A stretch of DNA of 64,000 nucleotides from Georhizobium profundi (GCF_003952725.1 NZ_CP032509.1:3062001-3126000); one strand, 5' to 3'; counted from the stretch's first letter, positions 47,486 to 58,128 are shown. The notes: a model not told the origin generated them from the letters alone. A program made the numbers and translations.

Positions 47486-47589
47486 CCGGTCTGGAACTTT
47501 ATATCGCATTCGGTGTGCCGGCGATGTTTCTCGCTTGTGGCGTCATCGTCTATTTCTTGACGGCGCTCAGCGACCGCAAGACGAACTGA
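47482..47589 (+). CDS. Tiny single-helix membrane protein
   Basis: 35-residue product from GTG 47482, which overlaps the stop of the preceding small gene by four bases (GTGA); GGAAGG lies about nine bases before. It is almost entirely one membrane helix (LYIAFGVPAMFLACGVIVYFL) with a short charged end SDRKTN. Translational coupling and a clean helix support a real gene, probably a partner of the two-helix protein. Confidence 0.55.
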   Translation: MTGLELYIAFGVPAMFLACGVIVYFLTALSDRKTN

Positions 47590-47608
47590 TCAACTCCGCT
47601 TTTCTTTC

Positions 47609-49129
47609 TCAGTGACAGAACCGGAAGCTCAGATCGCGGCCGGTGAGTTTGGCGAGCTGTTGCAGCCGGCCTTCCAGCCGCTCTCCTTCGAAGTGTGCCA
47701 TATCGGCCGGGACCACGAAGACGAGTGCGTTTTCCCCCTCCCCCTTTTCGACCGATAGACGCCGGACCGCGCCCGGCATCGATGCGGAAAAGAGGTAAAG
47801 CACGCGCAGCAGGCCGCCGAGCAGTTTGGCGCATTCCAGCAGCCGGGGAGTCGCGATTGCGGCCAGCGGGCTCGTTGCGCCGTCGTCGTTCAGACCCTCG
47901 AAGCGGTAATAGTTGGCGAGCGCGATATAGGCCCGGCCGGCATGGGTGATGCCGGTGAAGGAGCCGTGGGCGATGATGTTGAGCGCCTGCAGGCCGCGGT
48001 AATCGGGATGGGCGCGCCAGGATATGTCGGCCATGAGGCAGGCCGCCTGCCGGTAGCGGCTTTCTTCCGGCGTTTCTTCCACGCCGAATACGGAGAAGAT
48101 CTCGCCCGTCCAATCGGCAAGCTCGCGGGCATGTTCGGGCGAACGCGCGCGAAGCACGGCGAGTTCATGGGCAGCGGTGAGCAGCGGATCCCGGGCCCTC
48201 TCCTCTTCGCTCAGCAGGGAAAAGAGATAGCCTTCTCGCACGCCCAGAGCCGAGAAGCAGACCGTCTTCGGCTTCATCCGCTCGATCGTTTCCTTGAGCG
48301 TCACGGCGCCGTAGGGCAGTAGCGCGCGGCGGCTCTTGGAGACCACCCGCATCGCATCATCCTTGGCAAGCTTGCCGGAAACGATGGCGTCCAGGAATGC
48401 CATCGCGGTGTCATACGGGATCTCGTAATTCTGCATCATGTGCAGAGGGTAACCGGTGGCTTCCATGTGGAGACGAGCAATGTTTCGCCACGTGCCGCCA
48501 ACGCAATAGAAGGTGCGGTCGCGGCCGGCGGTCAACATGTCCGCCCGCGCGATCTGCTGCTTTGCGATCGTGGCCGCCTCATCGAGATTGCTGTGCGCGG
48601 TATCGGCGAGCCGCAGCCCGCCAAGCGGGAGCGTCATGCCACGGCTGATCTCGTTGCCGACGATGTCGACGAGCTCCAGCGAACCGCCGCCAAGATCGCC
48701 GGCGATGCCGTCCGGCGCATGGAAGCCGGATATGATGCCGTATGCAGAGAAAAGCGCTTCTTCCTCGCCCGTCAGGATGCGGATCGAGGTTCCGAGCGTC
48801 GCCTCGGCGCGCTTGACGAATTCCGGTCCGTTTTCAGCCTCACGTGCAGCGGCAGTCGCCAGCACATGCATACGGGTCGCGCGCGCTTGATCCGACAGGG
48901 CACGAAAGCGGCGCAAAGCGAGGATCGCTCGCTCCACACCGGTCTCTTCCATCCGGCCGGTTTCAGCCAAGCCTCGACCCAACCCGCAGAGAACCTTCTC
49001 GTTGAAGAGGACGGTCGGTGAGCGGCTAAGACCTTCGTAAACAACCAGACGCACAGAGTTCGACCCGATGTCGATGACCGATATCGGGTGAATGCCGGGC
49101 AAACGGCCACGCGCTTCGGATTCAACCAT
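47609..49129 (-). CDS. ppx: Exopolyphosphatase (Ppx/GppA family)
   Basis: 506-residue Ppx/GppA phosphatase of the actin-like ATPase fold, which shortens polyphosphate or converts pppGpp to ppGpp. SVIDIGSNSVRLVVYEG near residue 17 and GDLGGGSLELVDI near 147 are the phosphate-binding loops, and the C-terminal HD-like helical half contains MADISWRAHPDYRG. It lies eight bases after ppk, so synthesis and breakdown of polyphosphate are encoded together. ATG 49129 has no strong ribosome binding site and may depend on translation of ppk. Confidence 0.93.
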   Translation of the reverse strand: MVESEARGRLPGIHPISVIDIGSNSVRLVVYEGLSRSPTVLFNEKVLCGLGRGLAETGRMEETGVERAILALRRFRALSDQARATRMHVLATAAAREAENGPEFVKRAEATLGTSIRILTGEEEALFSAYGIISGFHAPDGIAGDLGGGSLELVDIVGNEISRGMTLPLGGLRLADTAHSNLDEAATIAKQQIARADMLTAGRDRTFYCVGGTWRNIARLHMEATGYPLHMMQNYEIPYDTAMAFLDAIVSGKLAKDDAMRVVSKSRRALLPYGAVTLKETIERMKPKTVCFSALGVREGYLFSLLSEEERARDPLLTAAHELAVLRARSPEHARELADWTGEIFSVFGVEETPEESRYRQAACLMADISWRAHPDYRGLQALNIIAHGSFTGITHAGRAYIALANYYRFEGLNDDGATSPLAAIATPRLLECAKLLGGLLRVLYLFSASMPGAVRRLSVEKGEGENALVFVVPADMAHFEGERLEGRLQQLAKLTGRDLSFRFCH

Positions 49130-49137
49130 GCAATATT

Positions 49138-51375
49138 TTAGCTTCTGCTTTTCTTGCCGGAAATCCAACCGGCTATCAGCTTCGGGGCGCTGGAGTTCAG
49201 GGCTTCTCCTCGGCCGGACAGGCTGGGGTTCGTCATGAAATAGACCTGCGCATTGAACGGCTCTTCGCCGGGACGCGCCTCCTGTCGGCTGGACGTCCCA
49301 TCCTCCAATATCTTGTAGCTCTGCTGGTTATCAATAAGGTTGCCGAGCATAATTTGTGACAGAACCTGTTCATGCACGGTCTTGTTCGTCAACGGCACGA
49401 GCGTCTCGACGCGCCGATCCAGATTGCGCGGCATCATGTCTGCCGATCCGATATAGACGAGTGCGCGTTCCGACGGCAGGCCATCGCCATTGCCGAAACA
49501 GAAGATGCGGCTGTGCTCCAGGAAGCGTCCGATGATTGATTTCACCCGGATGCGTTCGGACAAGCCAGGCACGCCCGGGCGCAGGCAGCAGATGCCGCGG
49601 ATCACCAGATCGACTTCAACGCCAGTCTGGCTCGCCCGGTAAAGCGCGTCGATGATCTCCGGATCGACGAGCGCGTTCATCTTCATCCAGATGGCAGCCG
49701 GTCTTCCAGCACTTGCGTGAGCGATCTCGCCTTCGATGTGGCTCAAAATGCGCTGGCGCAGCGTCAGCGGCGAAACCGCGAGCTTCATGTCACCCTCCGG
49801 CTCACCATAGCCGGTGATGAAATTGAAGACATTCGCAACGTCCTTGGCGATCGCCGGATTGCAGGTGAAGAAGGAAAGATCCGTATAGATCTTGGCCGTG
49901 ACCGGGTGATAGTTGCCCGTACCGAGATGGCAGTAGCTGACCAACCCCTTCTCCTCACGGCGCACGACCAGCGACATCTTGGCATGCGTCTTCAGCTCGA
50001 TGAAGCCGAAGACCACCTGAACGCCGGCGCGCTCCAGATCTCGGGCCCAGCGAATATTCGCCTCCTCGTCGAAACGTGCTTTCAGTTCAACAAGCGCCGT
50101 CACCGACTTTCCGGCATCGGCAGCGTCGATCAAGGCGCGCACGATCGGACTGTCGTTCGACGTCCGGTAGAGCGTTTGCTTAATTGCAAGAACGTTCGGG
50201 TCACGAGCGGCCTGGAACAGGAACTGGGCGACGACGTCGAACGATTCGTAAGGGTGGTGGATGACCAGATCCTTCTCGCGGATCGCTGCCAGGCAGTCGC
50301 CGGCATGGTCGCGCACGCGTTCTGGGAAGCGGGCATTGTACGGTTCGAAACGCAGATCGTCGCGCGGCGCCTTCACGATCTCCGAAATGGTGTTCAGCGC
50401 AAGAAAGCCCGGCAGGAGCGCGACCCGGTTTTCCGGAACGTTCAGTTCGTCGATGACAAACTGGCGCAGGGATCGCGGCATGTCGCTGTCGAACTCGATG
50501 CGGATGACCGAGCCACGGCGACGCCGCTTCAGCGCGCTTTCGAAAAGCCGAACAAGATCTTCGGCCTCTTCCTCCACTTCGATATCGCTGTCGCGGATGA
50601 TGCGGAACGTGCCGGAGCCTTTCACCTCGTAGCCGGGGAAGAGCCGGCCGATGAAGAGGCCGATGACATCTTCCATGGTGATGTAACGGATGCGCGTGCC
50701 CTGATCCGGCAAGCGGATGAATCGGTCGAGCGCCGTTGGAATACGCAAGAGCGCCGTCATGGGATCGCGGCCGGTCTTGCTTACCAACTGCAAACCGATC
50801 GAGAAGCCAAGATTTGGAATGAACGGGAAAGGATGCGCCGGATCGATCGACAGCGGCGTCAGAACCGGGAAGATTGAACGGAGGAACTCGTCTTCGAGCC
50901 AAGGCCTGTCATCGGGCTCCAGCCGATCCGGGCGAACGATGTGGATGTCTTCCTTCGCCAGATAATTTTGCAGATCGGCGAGCGAAGCCTGCTGCTCCAT
51001 CTGCAGCTTGCCGACTTCCGCCAGGATCATGTCGAGCTGCTCGGGCGGCGTCAGGCCATCGGGCGAACGGTTGCCGATCCCTTCGCGAACCTGGCCCTCC
51101 AGACCGGCCACGCGCACCATGAAGAACTCGTCCAGGTTGGCAGCGGAGATCGAAAGAAAGCGCACACGCTCCAGAAGCGGATGAGCAAGATTTTTGGTTT
51201 CCAGCAGGACGCGGCGATTGAACTGGAGCCAGGAGAACTCGCGATTGACGAACCGGCTGGGGCTTTCAAACAGCTCGGGATCCAGGCTGGTCGCGGGCGC
51301 CTCATCCCGCTCGCGCTTCGGAGCCTCAACAGCCAGTGGCTCTGCTATTGCAGCGTGGTCCTGTTCGTCGGTCAT
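49138..51375 (-). CDS. ppk1: Polyphosphate kinase 1
   Basis: 745-residue PPK1, which polymerises the terminal phosphate of ATP into polyphosphate. The N domain has [20 protein letters not shown] near residue 37, and the two phospholipase-D-like halves carry [14 protein letters not shown] and the [18 protein letters not shown] motif with the conserved His residues used in phosphorylation. ATG 51375 (MTDEQD) is used; ATG 51381, two codons upstream, is equally possible. The tail GAEEPFNAQ-YF region is variable as in other members. Confidence 0.96.
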   Translation of the reverse strand: MTDEQDHAAIAEPLAVEAPKRERDEAPATSLDPELFESPSRFVNREFSWLQFNRRVLLETKNLAHPLLERVRFLSISAANLDEFFMVRVAGLEGQVREGIGNRSPDGLTPPEQLDMILAEVGKLQMEQQASLADLQNYLAKEDIHIVRPDRLEPDDRPWLEDEFLRSIFPVLTPLSIDPAHPFPFIPNLGFSIGLQLVSKTGRDPMTALLRIPTALDRFIRLPDQGTRIRYITMEDVIGLFIGRLFPGYEVKGSGTFRIIRDSDIEVEEEAEDLVRLFESALKRRRRGSVIRIEFDSDMPRSLRQFVIDELNVPENRVALLPGFLALNTISEIVKAPRDDLRFEPYNARFPERVRDHAGDCLAAIREKDLVIHHPYESFDVVAQFLFQAARDPNVLAIKQTLYRTSNDSPIVRALIDAADAGKSVTALVELKARFDEEANIRWARDLERAGVQVVFGFIELKTHAKMSLVVRREEKGLVSYCHLGTGNYHPVTAKIYTDLSFFTCNPAIAKDVANVFNFITGYGEPEGDMKLAVSPLTLRQRILSHIEGEIAHASAGRPAAIWMKMNALVDPEIIDALYRASQTGVEVDLVIRGICCLRPGVPGLSERIRVKSIIGRFLEHSRIFCFGNGDGLPSERALVYIGSADMMPRNLDRRVETLVPLTNKTVHEQVLSQIMLGNLIDNQQSYKILEDGTSSRQEARPGEEPFNAQVYFMTNPSLSGRGEALNSSAPKLIAGWISGKKSRS

Positions 51376-51463
51376 GCACATCAACTTTCTTCGGTTCCGG
51401 CCTCTCCGGAGCACCTAACCAAATCTAGCGAAGAATGCATGACAGTGCCATTCGGCCAATTGA

Positions 51464-52171
51464 TCAGCTGGCGCGATCGTCCTGATATCTCACCAACACC
51501 TCGCTCGCGAGGCTCGTCGTCAGGCGTACGCGGCGCGACAAGGCGACCCGGTCCATCTCGGCGACGAGCCAAGAAGCGGCATCGAAGGAGCGCTCCATGC
51601 GCGCCACCAGATAATCGACCACCTTGGGATCGATCGCGATCTGTCGGTCGGCGAACAGTTTGACGATCACCTGGGCGAGAAGTCCATCGTCGGGCCCGCC
51701 GATCTCGACGACCGTTGCCGCCTTCAGCCGCGATTTGAGATCGGGCAGCGAGACCGGCCAGGCGGCAGGCCAGAGCCGGCTCGTCATCATCAGGAAGCTT
51801 CCAGCAGATCGCACCTCGTTGATGAGGTGGAAGAGTGCCGTCTCGTCGATCGCCTTCCGGTCGACATCTTCGAGGATGACCGGGTGCGTGCGGGCGGCCT
51901 CCAAGGCTCGTGACGTGCTGTCGGCCAGATCGAGCACGGACGCATCGGCCCGCTCGCGCCAGATCTCTGCCAGATGGGTTTTGCCCGCGCCTGCAGGCCC
52001 GCAAAGGATGACGACGGGCGACGGCCAGTCTGGCCAACGGTCGATCAGCGCGATGGCGGCGCTGAGCGGGTCGGACACGATCAGATCCTCGCGCCCGCGC
52101 GCTGCGGCATGGCCGAGTTCGAGCGGCAGTTGCTCGGCGCGTCCGGTCTGAAGACTAGTGCGTCTGGCCAT
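51464..52171 (-). CDS. hdaA: DnaA regulatory inactivator HdaA
   Basis: 235-residue AAA+ protein homologous to the ATPase domain of DnaA but without the DNA-binding domain. The Walker A loop is CGPAGAGKTHLAE near residue 57. The N terminus has the sliding-clamp-binding motif QLPLELGH at residue 14. Hda proteins bind the DNA-polymerase clamp and trigger ATP hydrolysis by DnaA, which prevents re-initiation. It starts three bases after perM, so the two form an operon. Confidence 0.9.
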   Translation of the reverse strand: MARRTSLQTGRAEQLPLELGHAAARGREDLIVSDPLSAAIALIDRWPDWPSPVVILCGPAGAGKTHLAEIWRERADASVLDLADSTSRALEAARTHPVILEDVDRKAIDETALFHLINEVRSAGSFLMMTSRLWPAAWPVSLPDLKSRLKAATVVEIGGPDDGLLAQVIVKLFADRQIAIDPKVVDYLVARMERSFDAASWLVAEMDRVALSRRVRLTTSLASEVLVRYQDDRAS

Positions 52172-52174
52172 TGC

Positions 52175-53308
52175 CTACTCCGGCTTGCGCCTCTGGCCCG
52201 GCTCGATGAGCGTCGGCTTCTCAACGGTCAGCGACGGCGCGAACATATCGCTTTGAAGATACCGCTTCAGGGCAAAGCGCACCAGAACACCCACTGCGGC
52301 CGCGGCCGGCACAGCGATCATCATGCCGAGAAACCCGAACAGCGACGCGAACGCGAACAGCGCAAACATCAGCCAGACGGGATGAAGACCGACGGACGAA
52401 CCGACGAGCTTCGGCTGGAGAATGTTGCCTTCGAGAAACTGCCCGGCAAAGAAGATGCCCGCCACCGTCAGCACCCAGAAATAGTCCGGCCAGAACTGCA
52501 CGATCGCGACACCGATCGACAGCACGAGGCCGATCAGCGAGCCGACATAGGGGATGAAGCTGATGAGACCGGCAAACATGCCGATGAGCAGCCCGAAGTT
52601 CAGTCCCACCATGCTGAGCCCGATCGCATAGAAGAGACCGAGGATGATGCAGACGGTGCCCTGCCCGCGCACGAAGCCCGCGATCGCCAGATCCATGTCG
52701 CGCGCGATCTCGCGCACGTCCTCGACATGGTCGCGCGGCACCCAGCTGTCGACCTTGTCCACCATGCGATCCCAGTCGAGCAACATGTAGAAGGCGACCA
52801 CCGGCGTGACGACCAGAAGCGCCAGCACGTTGATCAGCGCCATGGACGAGGTCCAGATCTGCGCAACCAGCGTGCCCACCAATCCCGCGCCCTGCGAAAG
52901 CAGGCCAGCGAAGCTTTCCCTCAGATTGGCGATCTGATCCTCGACCCAAGGGGGAAACAGATCCTGGTCGGCGGTGGTGATCAGCGTCTGCAACTGCGTG
53001 ATGTATTCCGGCAGTCTCTGGCCGAACTCCACGGCCTGGCCGACGAGCACCGGGATGACGATGATCAGCATCAGGACAAAAACGAGCAGGAAGGACAGAA
53101 GAATGACGACCGTCGCCATCAGCCGGCTCAGACCCAATCTCTGCAGCCGATCGGCGACAGGATCAAGAAAATAGGCGAGCGCCATGCCTGCGACGAACGG
53201 CAAAAGCACGTTGCGGAACAAAAAAATGAAGCCGATGAACACGGCGAGAGCGATGAGCCAGAAGACGATCTGGCGGCGCAGGGAAGACTGGTTGAAAACG
53301 AACGTCAT
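52175..53308 (-). CDS. AI-2E (PerM) family transporter
   Basis: 377-residue inner-membrane protein of the AI-2E/PerM family with seven to eight hydrophobic segments: an N-terminal pair (about 15-60), one near 60-85, a long amphipathic region 90-150, then four or more from 155 to 345. Family stretches are GMALAYFLDPVADRLQRLGLSR near 45 and FIPYVGSLIGLVLSIGVA near 255. Substrates of this family vary, from autoinducer 2 to sodium/proton; none is implied. ATG 53308 with CGGAGA six bases before is the start. It precedes hdaA, as in other rhizobia. Confidence 0.88.
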   Translation of the reverse strand: MTFVFNQSSLRRQIVFWLIALAVFIGFIFLFRNVLLPFVAGMALAYFLDPVADRLQRLGLSRLMATVVILLSFLLVFVLMLIIVIPVLVGQAVEFGQRLPEYITQLQTLITTADQDLFPPWVEDQIANLRESFAGLLSQGAGLVGTLVAQIWTSSMALINVLALLVVTPVVAFYMLLDWDRMVDKVDSWVPRDHVEDVREIARDMDLAIAGFVRGQGTVCIILGLFYAIGLSMVGLNFGLLIGMFAGLISFIPYVGSLIGLVLSIGVAIVQFWPDYFWVLTVAGIFFAGQFLEGNILQPKLVGSSVGLHPVWLMFALFAFASLFGFLGMMIAVPAAAAVGVLVRFALKRYLQSDMFAPSLTVEKPTLIEPGQRRKPE

Positions 53309-53417
53309 GGCAGTCTCCGCGGCAACCACACTGCCCCGTCAGACCGGGACGCTGGACCTTCAACTTTGAAATGGGCGCTTTTTCGAGGCGTCCAGAAGCC
53401 TCGTCCAGCGGCGCGCA

Positions 53418-53951
53418 TCAGTCGTCGGACATGTGGCGCAGCCAGTCAATGAGATAGGCCGCAGCGGACAGGACGGTCAAGGCGGATGTCAGGATCAGCA
53501 GCGTGTGGCCGACGCCGCTGAGGTTCAGATCAAAGGCCAGTTCTCCGAGTACGACCAGAGCCAGGCCGATCTGGAACGCCGTCGTCGCTTTTGAGACGAG
53601 GATTGGCTTCACGGTGACCGGCTGCGCCATCAGCGACGACAGAAGCACGGCCGCCACGATCAGGATGTCGCGCGAGGCCACCAATATCAGAAACCAGAGC
53701 GGCAACACCGCAAGCCAGGTCAGCATTACAAAGACCGACACGAGGAGCAGCTTGTCGGCGATCGGATCGAGATAGGTTCCGAGTTCGGAGCGTTGGTTGA
53801 AATGACGCGCGATGAAGCCATCCACCGCATCCGAAATTCCGGCCGCCAGGAACAGACCGAACGCCAGTTGCAGCTCGCCGAGGATCATCGCGTAGACCAG
53901 GGCCGGCACACAGAGCAGCCGTGCGACGGTGATGAGGTTGGGGATGGTCAT
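53418..53951 (-). CDS. CDP-alcohol phosphatidyltransferase family protein
   Basis: 177-residue membrane enzyme with the CDP-alcohol transferase signature D-G-x2-A-R-x8-G-x3-D-x3-D (DAVDGFIARHFNQRSELGTYLDPIAD, residues about 41-66), where the Asp residues bind two metal ions and the CDP moiety. Four to five membrane helices. It transfers a phosphatidyl or CDP-bound group to an alcohol; it may be a phosphatidylglycerophosphate synthase-like or cardiolipin synthase-like enzyme, and the canonical pgsA in rhizobia usually lies elsewhere. ATG 53951 (MTIPNLITVARLL) has AAGG five bases before. Confidence 0.88.
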   Translation of the reverse strand: MTIPNLITVARLLCVPALVYAMILGELQLAFGLFLAAGISDAVDGFIARHFNQRSELGTYLDPIADKLLLVSVFVMLTWLAVLPLWFLILVASRDILIVAAVLLSSLMAQPVTVKPILVSKATTAFQIGLALVVLGELAFDLNLSGVGHTLLILTSALTVLSAAAYLIDWLRHMSDD

Positions 53952-54148
53952 GCGGCCTTGGCTTCCAAACAGATGGCTTGCGTTCAGCTCGGTAGCACAG
54001 TTCATGGCCTCCAAGCCTCTTTCAAGCGCATTGTTCAATCTCTTCTGCGGATTACAGGGCCGTCGCCACCGCTTAAACTTGCCTTTGCGGGGTCCACATG
54101 GCATTGCCTCGCGCCATCGCGGACAGCTTTCTTGATCAGGAGACGCTC

Positions 54149-55225
54149 ATGGCCGAGGCCGGGAAACAGGACGGGCTCACCTATGCAGATGCGGGCGTCG
54201 ACATCGATGCCGGAAACGCGATGGTCGAGAAGATCAAGCCGATGGTCCGCTCCACGCGCCGACCAGGTGCGGACGGGGAGATCGGCGGGTTCGGCGGGCT
54301 GTTCGACCTGAAGGCAGCCGGTTTCACCGACCCCGTGCTGGTGGCTGCAAATGACGGCGTCGGCACCAAGCTGAAGGTTGCGATCGAGACAGGCAAGCAT
54401 GAGACGGTCGGGATCGACCTCGTCGCCATGTGCGTCAACGACCTCGTAGTTCAGGGCGCGGAGCCACTCTTCTTCCTCGACTATTTCGCGACCGGCAAGC
54501 TCGACCCAGATCAGGGTGCGGCAATCGTCAGCGGCATCGCAGAAGGCTGCCGGCAGGCAGGTTGCGCGCTCATCGGCGGGGAAACGGCTGAGATGCCTGG
54601 CATGTATGCCAAGGGCGACTATGATCTCGCAGGGTTTGCCGTCGGTGCAGCGGAGCGCGGCACGCTGCTGCCGCATGGCGACATGGCGGAAGGCGACATC
54701 GTGCTTGGTCTCGCCTCCTCCGGGCTGCACTCCAACGGCTATTCGCTGGTGCGGCGCATCGTGGAGCGCTCGGGGCTCTCCTATTCGGCGCCCGTTCCCT
54801 TCGGCGAAGGAATCACGCTTGCCGACGCGGTGATGACGCCGACGCGCATCTACGTGAAATCGCTCCTGAAGACGATCCGCGAGACCGGCGCGATCAAGGG
54901 CCTTGCCCACATCACCGGCGGTGGATTTCCCGAAAACATTCCGCGGGTGCTGCCGAAGACGCTTGCCGCCGAGATCGATCTCGGTCAGATGCCGGTCACC
55001 GAGCTCTTTGCCTGGCTTGCCAAGGAAGGCGGCGTCGCGCCCGAGGAGATGCTGCGCACCTTCAATTGCGGGATCGGCATGATCGTGGTCGTTGCCGAAG
55101 ACAAAGCCGCACAGGTCATCCAGTCCCTGACGGAAGCAGACGAGATCGTCGTGCCGCTCGGGCGCCTTCGTGCACGCAGCAGCGATGGTGCAGGCGTCAT
55201 CTATAAGGGCAAGCTCGGTCTATGA
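54149..55225 (+). CDS. purM: Phosphoribosylformylglycinamidine cyclo-ligase
   Basis: 358-residue AIR synthetase, fifth step of purine synthesis. The start [28 protein letters not shown] near residue 68, [11 protein letters not shown] near 146 and [10 protein letters not shown] near 305 are diagnostic of the PurM fold. ATG 54149 has AGGAG six bases before it, so the frame upstream to 54098 is not used. It overlaps purN by four bases (ATGA). It faces the CDP-alcohol transferase gene in a divergent arrangement. Confidence 0.97.
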   Translation: MAEAGKQDGLTYADAGVDIDAGNAMVEKIKPMVRSTRRPGADGEIGGFGGLFDLKAAGFTDPVLVAANDGVGTKLKVAIETGKHETVGIDLVAMCVNDLVVQGAEPLFFLDYFATGKLDPDQGAAIVSGIAEGCRQAGCALIGGETAEMPGMYAKGDYDLAGFAVGAAERGTLLPHGDMAEGDIVLGLASSGLHSNGYSLVRRIVERSGLSYSAPVPFGEGITLADAVMTPTRIYVKSLLKTIRETGAIKGLAHITGGGFPENIPRVLPKTLAAEIDLGQMPVTELFAWLAKEGGVAPEEMLRTFNCGIGMIVVVAEDKAAQVIQSLTEADEIVVPLGRLRARSSDGAGVIYKGKLGL

Positions 55226-55902
55226 GCGAGCCGCGCAAGCGCGTCGTCGCCTTCATTTCGGGCGGCGGCTCCAACATGCTGGCCTTGGCAAAGGCGTGTG
55301 AAGCCCCGGACTTCCCAGCCGAGATCGCCGCCGTCATCTCCGACAAGCCCGATGCTGGCGGTCTCGCCAGGGCCGAGGCTTTGGGCATCCCGACGCATGT
55401 GTTTGCGCGAAAGAGCTACGGATCGAAGGCCGAGCATGAGGCTGCGATCCTTGCAGCGCTTGCGGAAATTAGGCCGGACCTGCTCTGCCTTGCGGGCTAC
55501 ATGCGGCTGCTTTCGGCAGACTTCATCCGGCCGCATGATGGGCGCATCCTCAACATCCATCCTTCCCTGCTGCCGCTGTTTCCCGGTCTCCATACCCATC
55601 AACGTGCGATTGATGCCGGCGTGCGTGTGCATGGCTGCACCGTCCATTTTGTCAATGAAGGCATGGATGAAGGTGCGATCATCGCGCAAGCGGTGGTGCC
55701 CGTTGACCCGCAGGACGATGCCGTGACGCTTGCCGGGCGCGTACTCACGGCCGAACACCGCCTCTATGCACATGCCCTTCGGCTGGTGGCGACAGGTGCC
55801 GTCAGGCTTGACGATGCCGGCCGGGTTCTGACGGCCGGTGCGCAGCGCAGCGACGATCCGGCCATGCTGATCTCGCCAGCGATGGAACCCGCCACAAGTT
55901 AG
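55222..55902 (+). CDS. purN: Phosphoribosylglycinamide formyltransferase
   Basis: 226-residue GAR transformylase using 10-formyl-tetrahydrofolate, third step of purine synthesis. The N-terminal GGGSNM loop near residue 14 binds the ribosyl phosphate; the catalytic Asn and His lie in [14 protein letters not shown] near 111, and the Asp in [13 protein letters not shown] near 142. It starts in the purM stop codon, so the two purine enzymes are translated together. Confidence 0.96.
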   Translation: MSEPRKRVVAFISGGGSNMLALAKACEAPDFPAEIAAVISDKPDAGGLARAEALGIPTHVFARKSYGSKAEHEAAILAALAEIRPDLLCLAGYMRLLSADFIRPHDGRILNIHPSLLPLFPGLHTHQRAIDAGVRVHGCTVHFVNEGMDEGAIIAQAVVPVDPQDDAVTLAGRVLTAEHRLYAHALRLVATGAVRLDDAGRVLTAGAQRSDDPAMLISPAMEPATS

Positions 55903-55914
55903 GCGGGTCCGACC

Positions 55915-58047
55915 TCAGGCCTTTTCCATCCAGACGTGATTGTCGTGGAAGGCGGCGCCGCCGTAAGGCGCAACGGGATCGGCGCCCGTCAGCACATTGA
56001 TGCCCTCGCCGTCGAGATGCGCCTTGTTCGGCCAGATGCCTTCCGCCACGAGCACGCCGCGCTTCAGGCCGGCATCGATGCGCGCGTGAAGGCGGATCGC
56101 ACCGCGCTCGTTACCGAGACGGACGATATCGCCCTCTTCGATTTCCAGATCGGCCGCGTCGTCTGGATGGACGAGAACCGAGGGGCGGCCCTCGCGGGTT
56201 TTCGATCCCTTCGTCTCGGCAAAGGTCGAGTTCAGGAAGTTGCGCGCTGGCGATGTGGCGAGGCGGAACGGGTGCGCGTCATCCGCAATTTCGATCAGGT
56301 CGACATGGTCTGGAAATTCCGGCAGGCGTTCATGCGGCCCGAGCGAACCGACGGTCGCCGGCGGCCGGTTCGGCGCAGCCGTGCCCGTCCAGTCCGGCTT
56401 GAACCGGAACTTGCGGTCCGGCCAGTGGAAGCCATCGAGATAATGCGAGGTGGCGAAGTCCGGTTGGCAGTCGATCCACTTCTCGTCCCGGAGAGCGTCG
56501 AAGCCGATCTTTCCGCCTTTTTTCAGCATGTTGTCGATAAGCGTTCGCGCATCGAGTCCGGTTTGCACCTCGTCGGCAACGCCCAGCCGCTCGGCGAGTC
56601 CATAGACCACTTCGAGATTGGTGCGTGGCCCTTCCGGGGCATCGACGAGCTTCGGCCCGAGCAAAATGTGCTGCTGGCCCCCGCCGCGATAGATGTCGTC
56701 ATGTTCAAGGAACATCGTTGCGGGAAGCACGATATCGGCCATTTCCGCCGTCTCGGTCATGAAATGCTCATGCACGGCAACGAAGAGATCGTCGCGCGCA
56801 AACCCGGCTTTGACGAGACGCTGTTCGGGCGCGACGTTCACCGGGTTGGTGTTCTGCACGATCATGGCCGTGACCGGCGGGCCGTTGCGCAATGCCTCGG
56901 CATCGCCCGTCAGGACGCGGCCGATCTGCGACTGGTCGAGCGCCCGCACCCCATGGTCCTTAAAATCGAGGCCCATGATCTCGGTCTTGTCGAGGCCGAA
57001 GATGTCGCTGTTGGAATGGAAGGCACCGCCCCCCTCATATTGCCAGGCGCCGGTGACGGCGGCGATCGACAGGGCCGCGTGCATGTTGACCGCACCGTTT
57101 CGCGAACGGGTGAAACCGTAGCCCAACCGGAAGAAGGTCCGCTTGGTCGTGCCGACGAGCCGCGCAAACGATTCGATTTCGGCAACGGAGAGCCCAGTGA
57201 TCGCTGCAGCCCATTCCGGCGTGCGGGTGGCGAGGTGCCGCTCGAGCCCGGCCGGGTCGTCGGTGTGGCGCTCCAGATAGGCGCGATCGGCAAGGCCCTC
57301 GCGGAACAGCACGTGCATCACGGCGCAAGCGAGTGCGCCATCCGTACCGGGCTTCAGGATCAGCTTGACGTCCGCCTGCTTCATCGTCGGATTGTCGTAG
57401 ACGTCGACGACAACGATCTTGGCACCGCGCTCCTTGCGGGCGCGCACCGCGTGGGTCATCACGTTGACCTGCGTGGAGACCACGTTGGTTCCCCAGATCA
57501 CGACGCAGTCCGACACGGCCATCTCGCGCGGGTCGGGGCCCACGAGCCGGCCGGTTCCCATGACCCAGCCGGTCCAGGCCATGTTGGTGCAGATCGAATC
57601 GAACTGGCCGGAGTAATTGCGCGCGTGGCGCAGCCGGTTGATGGAATCGCGCTGAACCAGGCCCATCGTTCCGGCGTAAAAATACGGCCAGACCGCCTCG
57701 GCACCGTAGCGGCTTTCGGCTTCGAGGAACTTCTCGGCAACGATGTCGAGCGCATCGTCGAAACCGATCTCCTGCCAGCGGCCCTCGCCCTTCGCGCCAA
57801 TCCGCCGAAGCGGCTTCAACAGGCGGTCTGGGTGATGGATGCGCTCGGCGTAGCGCGCGACCTTGGCGCAGATGACGCCGGCCGTGTAGGAGTTCGCTGG
57901 ATCGCCGCGCACGCGCCCGATGGTGCCGTTGTCGAGAAGCTCGACTTCGAGCGCGCAGGTGGACGGGCAGTCGTGAGGACAGGCGGAATGGCCGATGCGG
58001 ATCGCAGACTTGACCCGGCCGGCGGTGATGGGGCTCGCTTCGTTCAT
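55915..58047 (-). CDS. Molybdopterin oxidoreductase family protein (DMSO reductase superfamily)
   Basis: 710-residue catalytic subunit of a molybdenum enzyme with bis-MGD cofactor. An N-terminal [4Fe-4S] site is formed by C23, C27, C31 and C60 (CPHDCPSTC and VICAKV). MGD-binding stretches include WGTNVVSTQVNVMTHAVRARKERGAKIVVVD near residue 180 and ATSPARNFLNSTFAET near 585. There is no Tat signal, so it is cytoplasmic, and no iron-sulphur or membrane partner gene is adjacent. Reaction and electron acceptor are unknown. ATG 58047 is the start; the frame is open upstream. Convergent with purN, divergent from rlmJ. Confidence 0.88.
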   Translation of the reverse strand: MNEASPITAGRVKSAIRIGHSACPHDCPSTCALEVELLDNGTIGRVRGDPANSYTAGVICAKVARYAERIHHPDRLLKPLRRIGAKGEGRWQEIGFDDALDIVAEKFLEAESRYGAEAVWPYFYAGTMGLVQRDSINRLRHARNYSGQFDSICTNMAWTGWVMGTGRLVGPDPREMAVSDCVVIWGTNVVSTQVNVMTHAVRARKERGAKIVVVDVYDNPTMKQADVKLILKPGTDGALACAVMHVLFREGLADRAYLERHTDDPAGLERHLATRTPEWAAAITGLSVAEIESFARLVGTTKRTFFRLGYGFTRSRNGAVNMHAALSIAAVTGAWQYEGGGAFHSNSDIFGLDKTEIMGLDFKDHGVRALDQSQIGRVLTGDAEALRNGPPVTAMIVQNTNPVNVAPEQRLVKAGFARDDLFVAVHEHFMTETAEMADIVLPATMFLEHDDIYRGGGQQHILLGPKLVDAPEGPRTNLEVVYGLAERLGVADEVQTGLDARTLIDNMLKKGGKIGFDALRDEKWIDCQPDFATSHYLDGFHWPDRKFRFKPDWTGTAAPNRPPATVGSLGPHERLPEFPDHVDLIEIADDAHPFRLATSPARNFLNSTFAETKGSKTREGRPSVLVHPDDAADLEIEEGDIVRLGNERGAIRLHARIDAGLKRGVLVAEGIWPNKAHLDGEGINVLTGADPVAPYGGAAFHDNHVWMEKA

Positions 58048-58128
58048 GCCTTCTCTATAATGCGATGCGGGGAACGGGACCAAACAATTCCCGTGACGCA
58101 TGCATCTCGATCGCTTTAGAACGCGCCC

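Noticed and set aside
55936..58119. 727-codon open frame on the plus strand opposite the molybdopterin oxidoreductase gene
   Set aside because: The opposite strand encodes a protein with clear Fe-S and MGD motifs. Long antisense frames are common in GC-rich genes with strong third-position bias, and this one has no ribosome binding site or recognisable domain.
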